A stretch of DNA of 32,870 bases from Caldifarciminota bacterium (GTDB taxonomy: Bacteria > SDB-A), in the NCBI GenBank assembly GCA_016929715.1, contig JAFGIG010000047.1, forward strand, positions 1-32,870, given 5' to 3'. Both the position numbers and the translations under genes were made by a program. The stretch's first letter is position 1, and every line of letters begins with the position of its first letter. Of the stretch, positions 1 to 6,489 are shown in pieces. The notes under the pieces are model-generated. The model had not been told where the DNA came from. It ran no database searches and saw only the letters and a program-made list of their open reading frames with translations.

Positions 1-1
1 A

Positions 2-61
2 AATTATTATGCAGTTCCAAATCTTGGAATCTACCCTCTTGGTGGATATTTTTATTTCTAA
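2..61 (+). CDS. Possible 3' end of an outer-membrane beta-barrel gene (partial)
   Basis: The plus-strand frame from base 2 is open to a TAA at 59-61 and reads as a peptide ending GGYFYF. Alternating aromatic residues and a terminal Phe are the usual C-terminal signature of outer-membrane beta-barrel proteins, and the adjacent non-coding stretch fits a gene end. Only 19 codons are visible, so chance is a serious alternative. The short inverted repeat TTCCAA/TTGGAA (15-29) lies inside this frame. The call rests on the C-terminal pattern alone. Confidence 0.3.
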   Translation, partial: NYYAVPNLGIYPLGGYFYF

Positions 62-89
62 GTTTAATAAGAGAAATAAGAGAATTTTT

Positions 90-166
90 ACCACGAAGTA
101 TAAAATTTGTTAAACAAATTAGCTATTCGCGTCCCAATTTTTGTTTGCAAAAATTGTATTCGTGGT
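90..166. repeat. Degenerate ACCACGAA/TTCGTGGT inverted-repeat element
   Basis: The outer arms ACCACGAA (90-97) and TTCGTGGT (159-166) are exact reverse complements. They enclose two further inverted repeats: AATTTGTT/AACAAATT (104-120) and the perfect 9-bp pair CAATTTTTG/CAAAAATTG (135-156). A TTCGCGTC word sits at 126-133. The outer word and the TTCGTGGTTAATT edge match a family of intergenic repeats I recall from many uncultured bacterial genomes, often built from repeated CACGAATT words; this copy looks decayed. No coding frame explains it. Whether it is mobile or a folded RNA/DNA element cannot be told from one copy. Confidence 0.5.
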
Positions 167-199
167 TAATTCTTCTTTCTATTATCGCTGTGAAAGTTT

Positions 200-979
200 T
201 CAGTCCGATGAACCAGTGGTGTCGGAAGGCAGGGAGTCGGGTTCGCTCAAGGTTATCTGGATTGAAATTGTCTGACCTGAATAGACGAGATCCCAGATAA
301 CGCTTGTCCAGACATCGTAAGCGCACTCTTTGAGATGGAGTCCCTCTATTGTAAGATCCCTGCGGATTTTACCTGTGGTGTCGGTGAAAATTTTGTGCAG
401 ATCAATGTAATAAATAGGTTTTTCCGCGTCTAGGCTGTCGACAAGTTCTTTAAGTAGAAGATTCAGAGAATCTATAGACGGATTGAGCCTTGAGTATACC
501 CCGCCGGTAGGAAGGACGCTGTGGACGAAAAGAGAGACGCCGGGCATGGAGTCGTAGATGGTCTTGACGAGAAGCTTGTAGCCGCCGGCTATCTCTGTTG
601 CAGATCTGTTTCTGTCGCCTATGTCGTTTATCCCTATCATGAGAAAAATTTTTGAAGGTTTGAGCTTAAAACAGGATTCCCTGAGGCGCTTTAAGACTCC
701 GCCGTCTCTGTCTATGCCTATCCTGTCTCCTGTTATTCCCCTGTTGTATGAAGTCACTCCGGGAAAGTGCTTTTTCAGATTGTAGGCTTCGATAATAGAA
801 TTTCCCAGAAAAACTACCCCGCCCTGGGAGACAGAGTCGTTTTCGCTCCTGAATCTGATTATCCTCTGCCAGAAAAGGTCTCTCTGGTTCTGGTTGACAA
901 AGACATTGCCCGAGTCATCGGTGACGTCTGAAAAAAGAGATGTGAAGAAAATAAGAAATACGAAGGGGCTAATCTTCAA
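200..979 (-). CDS. Secreted SGNH/GDSL-family hydrolase or acyltransferase
   Basis: This 259-residue protein has a hydrophobic N-terminal signal segment (about 5-17) and then an SGNH fold. Block I is GNSI with the nucleophile Ser61, block II is NRGITGDR (about 79-86) and block III is GIND with Asn118. Block V reads EGLH, so Glu212 stands where the catalytic Asp normally is, with His215. Members hydrolyse or transfer acyl groups on carbohydrates or lipids; substrate cannot be assigned. It is the last gene of a five-gene minus-strand operon and overlaps the upstream SGNH gene by 11 bp. The start is a TTG with an AGGAG about 11 bases upstream; no in-frame ATG precedes the signal segment. The neighbouring MBOAT gene suggests a role in acylation or deacylation of an envelope polymer. 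Confidence 0.8.
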   Translation of the reverse strand: MKISPFVFLIFFTSLFSDVTDDSGNVFVNQNQRDLFWQRIIRFRSENDSVSQGGVVFLGNSIIEAYNLKKHFPGVTSYNRGITGDRIGIDRDGGVLKRLRESCFKLKPSKIFLMIGINDIGDRNRSATEIAGGYKLLVKTIYDSMPGVSLFVHSVLPTGGVYSRLNPSIDSLNLLLKELVDSLDAEKPIYYIDLHKIFTDTTGKIRRDLTIEGLHLKECAYDVWTSVIWDLVYSGQTISIQITLSEPDSLPSDTTGSSD

Positions 980-1976
980 AAGTAAAATCGCTCCTGATTT
1001 TTTCTATGATCTTGTCGGCTATGAGCTGACCTCCCGCCCTTGTCATGTGTATTCCGTCTTTCTCGTCGCGGGCATGGACCTGTCTTCCGCCAACGGTTAA
1101 ATAAGTCGTGTAGTTCCCCGACGCATCTCCGAGAATAGGGACTGTCGAAAAATAATGTGCTCTGGGATTGGCTGCACATACTTCCTGAAAGACGGTGTTC
1201 AGCGACTGCATTCTCGAATTGTATCCCGAGCTTCTCATAGGAGGCATTCCCAGCCAGTAAACTCTCGACGTGTTGGATGTCAAAAGCGCTATGAAGTCCG
1301 TAGCCCTCTGTCTGTAAACCTCAAACCATTCGTCGGTTCCGTATGTGTAAATTTTACCGTCCATTTCGAAGTTCTGGGCGTCGTTTGTTCCCATCATCAC
1401 AATCACAACGTCGTAGTTTTCGTTTGAAAATATCTGCCTTATCTGGGCGGGCCAGTTGTAGAAATCCGGTCTCGTCATTCCGGATGAGACTTTGAAATAT
1501 CTTTTTTGCGTCATATCAGCTAAATCGTCAATGCCTCTTATTAGCATTGTCCCAAGGCCGTCTCCCATCATAGAGTCTCCGAGGAGCAAAATGCGCAGGG
1601 GAGATGAAGAGGAATAGACGACAGCGTGCGTATTGTCCGGCTGGACTGAATTGACAGAAGATGTATTGAACTCATTGATGCCGGGATTTTCCGCCGCGAT
1701 GAAACCCGCTTCCCTCTGTTTGCCCATGGAGAAAAGAAAAGAATTTTTAAGGGCTTTTCTCGGCAAATCGAGTCCTATAGCGGAAGTTCCGAAGGCGAGA
1801 GGTTCTGTGATTGACATGAAAAACTTTCTTGCCGGTCCGACGCTCAATTTTTTTGACCAGTTATAAAGACCTGTAGAATCGAAGAGTATGACAAAAACGA
1901 GACAGACCAAAAGGATTTTAGAGACGGCAGAGAGGTCGTAGAATTTCTCATTTCTGAATTTTTCCATAAAATCCAT
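969..1976 (-). CDS. DUF459-type SGNH protein, membrane anchored
   Basis: The 335-residue product has one N-terminal membrane segment (about 18-32), a linker to about 125, and a complete SGNH domain. Block I is LLGDSM with Ser135, block III is GTND with Asn198, and block V is DGIHM with Asp307 and His310. The layout matches DUF459-type SGNH proteins. By analogy with AlgJ/AlgX, DltD and PatB, such a protein beside an MBOAT acyltransferase often completes acyl transfer to a polymer outside the cytoplasmic membrane. That role is inferred here from gene order. The ATG is preceded by AGGGGGGAAC, a good ribosome site. It starts 8 bp after the MBOAT gene ends and overlaps the following SGNH gene. Confidence 0.82.
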   Translation of the reverse strand: MDFMEKFRNEKFYDLSAVSKILLVCLVFVILFDSTGLYNWSKKLSVGPARKFFMSITEPLAFGTSAIGLDLPRKALKNSFLFSMGKQREAGFIAAENPGINEFNTSSVNSVQPDNTHAVVYSSSSPLRILLLGDSMMGDGLGTMLIRGIDDLADMTQKRYFKVSSGMTRPDFYNWPAQIRQIFSNENYDVVIVMMGTNDAQNFEMDGKIYTYGTDEWFEVYRQRATDFIALLTSNTSRVYWLGMPPMRSSGYNSRMQSLNTVFQEVCAANPRAHYFSTVPILGDASGNYTTYLTVGGRQVHARDEKDGIHMTRAGGQLIADKIIEKIRSDFTFED

Positions 1977-1984
1977 GTTCCCCC

Positions 1985-3397
1985 CTAAAACCTGAAATAT
2001 ATGAAAGGCGCCACTCCTTCGGGCCCGAACGCGCTCACCAGCAATAAAACCAGACCGAGTATTATACCCTGCACCGAGGCGGGCAGTCTAATGAAATTGG
2101 CGCGTATCCAATTGCCCGGAGATGACGGGATGAAGTGCATTGCTATGCCGATTGACACGAGGAAGAAGACGAAAGGGGTCAGGTTAGTTACGGGTAAAGA
2201 CACGTTGGCGAAAGACCGCAGATACTCGTAAGCGAGGGAAAAAGACCTTGCTCTGAAGAATATCCAGCTCAGACATACGAAGTGAAATACGAAAACGGTC
2301 GATGCAATCTGCCATAAAATATTTCTTTTTCTGTCGCCGAATTTGTCTATAAGAAATCTCTCAACTCCGAGACCGAAGCCGTGAAGAGCTCCCCAGAAGA
2401 CAAAATTCCAGGCGGCTCCGTGCCATAAACCGCCTAAAAGCATTGTCAATGTCAGGTTGACGTAAGTTCTGAACTTCCCTTTTTTGGAGCCTCCGAGAGG
2501 TATATATAAATAGTCCCTGAGCCATGTCGAGAGGGAGATATGCCATCTCCGCCAGAAATCCCTTATTGACTGAGCTCTATAGGGATAGTTGAAATTGTCG
2601 GGGAAGAAGTATCCGAGAAGAGAGGCTATGCCTATTGCAATTTCGCTGTAGGCGCTGAAATCACAATAGATTTGAACCGCGTAGCCGTAAACTGCGAAAA
2701 GGGCGTCGAGAGAGGAGAAAGCGGAAGGATTTTCAAATACAGGATCTACAATTTCAGTTGCCAGGTAGTTCGCAATTATGACTTTTTTAAACAAGCCTGC
2801 TGAAATGAGGACAAACGCCCTCGCAGCGGGTATTTTTTTCGGATCGGGCTTCAGAGAAAGCTGAGGAATAAAGTCTTTTGCTCTGACAATGGGTCCTGCG
2901 ACGAGTTGTGGGAAAAACGAGATGAAAAGAAGGACATCGACCACAGATTTTGAAGCGGGGATTTCCTCTCTATAGACATCTATCACGTAACTCATGGCCT
3001 GAAACGTGAAAAAAGATATGCCCACGGGAAGAATTATATTGAGAACGCTGATGCTGGTCCCCAGTCCGACGAATGAAAGGAAATTGTTAAGGGAAGAGGC
3101 AAAAAAACCGTAATACTTGAAAAACCCGAGAATAATGAGATTCCATGTCACAGCTATGCCTATTACAGCTTTTCTGTGGGAGCCGTTTTTCATGTCCGAC
3201 ATGGCAAGCCCGAACATGTAGTTTCCGAACGAGCACATAAAAAGAAGTACAGTAAAACGCGGATCCCACCATCCGTAGAAAATATAACTTGCGACGAGAA
3301 GAACTATCTTTCTCGGCAGGATTCTGTCTTTAAGAAGCCAGCTCGCGGCGAAGACAATGAAGAAAAAGATACCGAATTCTACGGTTGGAAAAAGCAT
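1985..3397 (-). CDS. MBOAT-family O-acyltransferase (AlgI-like)
   Basis: The protein is 470 residues with about ten hydrophobic segments, the usual size for AlgI/PatA/DltB-type MBOAT enzymes. The hallmark region is clear: FNYPYRAQSIRDFWRRWHIS (about 269-288), then WLRDYLYIPLGGSK (292-305), then GGLWHGAAW with the invariant His326. These proteins pass acyl groups, usually acetyl, across the cytoplasmic membrane to a partner acting on a polysaccharide, peptidoglycan or teichoic acid. The partner is probably the DUF459 protein encoded next. The ATG overlaps the esterase stop by one base (TGATG), so translation is probably coupled. The substrate polymer is unknown; no glycan synthase is present in the window. 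Confidence 0.93.
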   Translation of the reverse strand: MLFPTVEFGIFFFIVFAASWLLKDRILPRKIVLLVASYIFYGWWDPRFTVLLFMCSFGNYMFGLAMSDMKNGSHRKAVIGIAVTWNLIILGFFKYYGFFASSLNNFLSFVGLGTSISVLNIILPVGISFFTFQAMSYVIDVYREEIPASKSVVDVLLFISFFPQLVAGPIVRAKDFIPQLSLKPDPKKIPAARAFVLISAGLFKKVIIANYLATEIVDPVFENPSAFSSLDALFAVYGYAVQIYCDFSAYSEIAIGIASLLGYFFPDNFNYPYRAQSIRDFWRRWHISLSTWLRDYLYIPLGGSKKGKFRTYVNLTLTMLLGGLWHGAAWNFVFWGALHGFGLGVERFLIDKFGDRKRNILWQIASTVFVFHFVCLSWIFFRARSFSLAYEYLRSFANVSLPVTNLTPFVFFLVSIGIAMHFIPSSPGNWIRANFIRLPASVQGIILGLVLLLVSAFGPEGVAPFIYFRF

Positions 3398-4362
3398 CAG
3401 TCGCTCTCAGGAAAGAAGAATTGAAGGCATTCGGATATCGCCGGACCCAGAACGCTTATGTGATCGGCAGTAAAGACACTGCACTTAGAGTTCCCTGAAT
3501 TTCCCGATTTACCGAGTTCAAGGCATAGTTCTGCGTGAAATCCGACTCTGCATACTATGTCCTTTTCGGCACTCGCAATATAAATTTTCTCGTTTAGGAA
3601 AGCAACAGAGCCATTTTTTAACGAATAAAGAATATCGAAACCGCCGGATTTGATCTTTTCCAAAAGCATTTCCTCAACGGACAGCTTGCCGCAGTGATAT
3701 TCGAATAATTCATCTGCACCTCTTCCTGTGAAATTCAGAGACATTTCGTCTGAAAGTCTTGTGAAAAAATGTTCAGGTCCGTATAACTCGGGCGAAGCCC
3801 AGACATTTTCTTCCTCTATGTATTTTGTCCAGTAATCGAAGACGTCCGCTGTGACAATTCCCGAAACAGAACCTATATAAGGAAAAATATCCGGATGCCT
3901 CGATCCTATTCTCAGAGCTCCGAAGCCGCCGAGGGAATGGCCTAAAAGGCAGAAAGGACGGGTTTTTGCACCAAGATTTTCCTGCGACCAGCGACTTATC
4001 TCCTCTGTCAGATAAAAGCAGATAAGATCCTCCCAGTTCCCTGCAGTTTCTGAATTGACCCAAACACACGGGTTTTCTCCGAAAGAAGGGTCAATTATTA
4101 CGGATATGAAAGACCTTCCGACAGGGGTGTTTTCAATAATCCTCTCGATGCCGAGAAAACTAAAATACCAATCCGGATTGCCGTCGAATCCCGGCATAAA
4201 GAAAACAACCGGGATTTCGGCGTCAATGCTTTCGGGATATAATATCGAAACCCTGACACTGTCTATGCCGTATTCACCGGCAGGCGGAGTCAGTATAAGA
4301 TCAGCTCTTGATGTTTTCAGAAAAAAACCGTTCATCATGACAGTCATGATAAGATATATCAT
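3397..4362 (-). CDS. Secreted alpha/beta-hydrolase, putative esterase (PF00756-like)
   Basis: The 321-residue protein has a hydrophobic N-terminus (about 1-20) resembling a signal peptide. The nucleophile elbow GHSLGG lies near residue 140, followed by FGALRIGSRHPDIFPYIG, typical of the esterase D/enterochelin-esterase-like family. A candidate acid (the Asp in AEKDIV) and a candidate His (DHIS) follow in the expected order. It would hydrolyse ester bonds outside the cytoplasm. It starts one base after the foldase stop and overlaps the MBOAT gene by one base, so it is in the same transcript. An acyl-removing role on the polymer modified by the MBOAT enzyme is an attractive inference but is not shown by the sequence. 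Confidence 0.78.
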   Translation of the reverse strand: MIYLIMTVMMNGFFLKTSRADLILTPPAGEYGIDSVRVSILYPESIDAEIPVVFFMPGFDGNPDWYFSFLGIERIIENTPVGRSFISVIIDPSFGENPCVWVNSETAGNWEDLICFYLTEEISRWSQENLGAKTRPFCLLGHSLGGFGALRIGSRHPDIFPYIGSVSGIVTADVFDYWTKYIEEENVWASPELYGPEHFFTRLSDEMSLNFTGRGADELFEYHCGKLSVEEMLLEKIKSGGFDILYSLKNGSVAFLNEKIYIASAEKDIVCRVGFHAELCLELGKSGNSGNSKCSVFTADHISVLGPAISECLQFFFPESD

Positions 4363-4363
4363 A

Positions 4364-5992
4364 TCAGTCCTTTTTACTGCCGCCGAACAGGTAATCTATG
4401 AAAGAACAGACAAGGCCGTTGATGCTGAAAGCGACAGAATGTTTGGTTTTTAGTCCAGCTATGAATTCCGCGAAAGTCTTGTCAAGTTTTTCCCTGCGAG
4501 TGTCGTTTTTGAGCCTTATCTGAATACTGTCGAAAGGAGCAGGTTTAGGCGGCTGAACTTCAGTTACCTGAACGAAAATCCATCCGTCGATAGCCTTAAA
4601 GAGTTCCGAAACTTCCCCTTTGTCGAGCTCATTTACTAAAGGATATATAGTCCCCTGCTGATGCCTGCCCCTGTATCCGGCGTCTCCGCCTTTTATCGCA
4701 GTCGGATGATTTGAGTGAAGGCGGGAAAGGGAGTCGAAAGAAAAGCCTTCTGCGATGAGTCTTCTCATGGAATCCGATAGGGAACTGTCGGGATTCATGA
4801 AAATCGAATATCTTATCTGCTCAGGGTATAGATAATCCTCAATGTTATTTTCGTAGAATTCTTTCATTTCATATATGTCAACGAATACTGTGTCTTCAAT
4901 TCTTTTTTTTAGGACATTGTAAAGATGTTCGTTCTGCATGAGCTTGATTTCAGCCCTTACAAAGGGATCGGTTTTAATTTCGTCCTCATAGGGCATCGTG
5001 AACACGTCTTCGGCAATCAGACGCCTTTCTATCTCAAAACGTAAATTAACTGTGTCGCCGAGTCTCGGGAATGTCCCTTTTCTCCTGAAACGAAGAAGCA
5101 TTTCCCCTGCGGTCATCTCTTCGCCGAGATATCTGCAGACCACTCTTGAGGAATCTACGCTCGAGATTTGCGGAAACATCGGAAATGGTATCGTGTCGAA
5201 TTTTGCGCTGTCAGCGGTTGTGAAAAAAAGCATTGTGGATTGTTCGTAGGACGGACGCGCGATTTCAATTGCGTCGAGTATGTTTTTTATCCTGTAATTC
5301 GTCTGCGCGAGAGATGCGATGAACTGAATCCATTCTGCGTTCATTGTATCGGGCAAAATGGGGTCTTTGGTTTTTGTCTCGAGCCTGACAGGCACGACAT
5401 AGAAAGTCGGAAATCTTGTGACTTCTCCAGCTGAATAATCTTCAAGAGAGAAAACGGCTTCTTTCAGAGGATACATTACATTTTCCCAAGAAATTTCTGC
5501 GATTCCCGATATTCTTGGATCCGCGTGTTCAAAGAAAAGCGATTCGGCGTGCTGTGCGAATGAGCTGTCGCCCTTTTTGGGGCTTGTAGAAAGCTCTGAA
5601 TACACTTTTTCTGCAAGGACGGAATCGCTTGTGCAGATGAATATTGCTCTTATGGAATTGCCGCTCATCATGCGGATACTGTCGAGGTATTCGCCGGTCG
5701 GAGTAAAATCCAGGACGCCGTGTTTAACTAGAGCGTGTTTGTAGAGGATTTCCTTTGCAATGGTTTTGAGGGTCAGCGATTCTTCAAGAGCTATGCCGTT
5801 TTCGTATGCTTCAAGGGAAAAATATTTAACTAGTAAAAATCTGCCAAGGTCGTCATCTTTAAGATTTCTGTATGCAAGAACATCTGAAAAAGAAACTGAG
5901 GTGTCCTGTGAAGATGAAAAGAAAAGTTCTGGGGCGGCGCCAGAAACTTTCAGTGTTTGAAATAGTATAAGGGCTGTCAATATTGCTTTCAT
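4364..5992 (-). CDS. Periplasmic parvulin-type peptidyl-prolyl isomerase (PpiC domain)
   Basis: From the chosen ATG the protein is 542 residues. It begins with the signal-peptide-like MKAILTALILFQ, has a long alpha-helical SurA/PrsA-like body, and carries one rotamase domain at about 388-482. There the family pattern is visible as a GFSFDSLSRLHS block, then GGDAGY, then LVNELDKGEVSELFKAIDGW. It should assist folding of exported proteins. An upstream TTG in frame at 6007 would overlap the GGGAGG ribosome site; the ATG at 5992 lies a proper 6-7 bases after it and directly precedes the signal peptide. It is the first gene of the O-acylation operon, behind a promoter at 6060-6088, suggesting a dedicated foldase for secreted products of the operon. 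Confidence 0.88.
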   Translation of the reverse strand: MKAILTALILFQTLKVSGAAPELFFSSSQDTSVSFSDVLAYRNLKDDDLGRFLLVKYFSLEAYENGIALEESLTLKTIAKEILYKHALVKHGVLDFTPTGEYLDSIRMMSGNSIRAIFICTSDSVLAEKVYSELSTSPKKGDSSFAQHAESLFFEHADPRISGIAEISWENVMYPLKEAVFSLEDYSAGEVTRFPTFYVVPVRLETKTKDPILPDTMNAEWIQFIASLAQTNYRIKNILDAIEIARPSYEQSTMLFFTTADSAKFDTIPFPMFPQISSVDSSRVVCRYLGEEMTAGEMLLRFRRKGTFPRLGDTVNLRFEIERRLIAEDVFTMPYEDEIKTDPFVRAEIKLMQNEHLYNVLKKRIEDTVFVDIYEMKEFYENNIEDYLYPEQIRYSIFMNPDSSLSDSMRRLIAEGFSFDSLSRLHSNHPTAIKGGDAGYRGRHQQGTIYPLVNELDKGEVSELFKAIDGWIFVQVTEVQPPKPAPFDSIQIRLKNDTRREKLDKTFAEFIAGLKTKHSVAFSINGLVCSFIDYLFGGSKKD

Positions 5993-6059
5993 CTGATTTC
6001 CTCCCAAGTAGTGCTACCCAAAAAGCGTTGTCAAAATTTCATGGAATTCTAAAGCGGAT

Positions 6060-6088
6060 ATTATATATGACATGGCTGATATTTACAA
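6060..6088 (-). promoter_or_regulatory. Sigma-70 promoter of the envelope O-acylation operon
   Basis: On the minus strand TTGTAA (6088-6083) is followed after exactly 17 bases by a perfect TATAAT (6065-6060). The predicted transcription start is near 6053, giving a leader of about 60 bases before the foldase ATG at 5992. No other good promoter was seen for this operon. It is divergent from the rpsU promoter. Confidence 0.65.
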
Positions 6089-6158
6089 TATCAATGTTAA
6101 TTTCCTCTTGGATAAATATAAGCGCCGGCATAAAACTAACATAAGTGGAAGTTTAGAA

Positions 6159-6187
6159 TTGACAAGACTCGAAAATGCTGTTATATT
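6159..6187 (+). promoter_or_regulatory. Near-consensus sigma-70 promoter of the rpsU operon
   Basis: TTGACA (6159-6164) and TATATT (6182-6187) are separated by 17 bases, one mismatch from the ideal sigma-70 pair. Transcription would start near 6194, leaving an A/T-rich leader of about 80 bases before rpsU. The leader holds A6 (6213-6218) and T6/T8 tracts (6228-6242). This is the only clear promoter found for the run of genes ending at 14003. Confidence 0.75.
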
Positions 6188-6275
6188 CGGAAAAATCTAG
6201 TTAGTTCTTTTCAAAAAAGAGAGAGGGTTTTTTGTTTTTTTTAAGTTTCATAATACGAGGAGGGTGTGATAGAAT

Positions 6276-6458
6276 ATGTCAGTCGGTGTTAAAGTCAGAG
6301 ACAATGAATCGTTTGAATCGGCGCTCAAGAGGTTTAAGAGGGTTTGCGAACAAGAGAGGATACTGAGCGATTTCAAGAAAAACGAAAGATTTGAAAAACC
6401 AAGCGAAGAAAGAAAGAAGAAAAGCCTTTCTAGCAGGCGCAGAGTTATAAGAAAGTAA
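6276..6458 (+). CDS. rpsU: 30S ribosomal protein S21 (bS21)
   Basis: The 60-residue basic protein matches bS21 along its whole length. It starts SVGVKVRDNESFESALKRFK, continues with an RVCEQ/ILSDF helix and FEKPSEERKKK, and ends in a basic tail. S21 binds the 30S subunit near the 3' end of 16S rRNA and promotes initiation. The GAGGAGGG ribosome site (6257-6264) is unusually far, about 12 bases, from the ATG. It is first in an operon with mutS2, dnaG and rpoD, the classic rpsU-dnaG-rpoD macromolecular-synthesis arrangement with an extra gene. A 6-bp inverted repeat GTAAGC/GCTTAC (6455-6472) covers its stop codon, without a T-run. Confidence 0.95.
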   Translation: MSVGVKVRDNESFESALKRFKRVCEQERILSDFKKNERFEKPSEERKKKSLSSRRRVIRK

Positions 6459-6489
6459 GCTTTTAGGCTTACGATAAGACAATTTCCGG

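Noticed and set aside
15-29. TTCCAA/TTGGAA palindrome as an operator
   Set aside because: It is six base pairs with no promoter nearby and lies in a possible coding end; chance is enough.
5993-6007. TTG start five codons upstream for the foldase gene
   Set aside because: The codons are the ribosome site for the downstream ATG, which directly precedes a normal signal peptide.
6455-6472. GTAAGC/GCTTAC hairpin as a terminator after rpsU
   Set aside because: There is no T-run and the stem is only six pairs; at most it affects RNA processing or coupling to mutS2.
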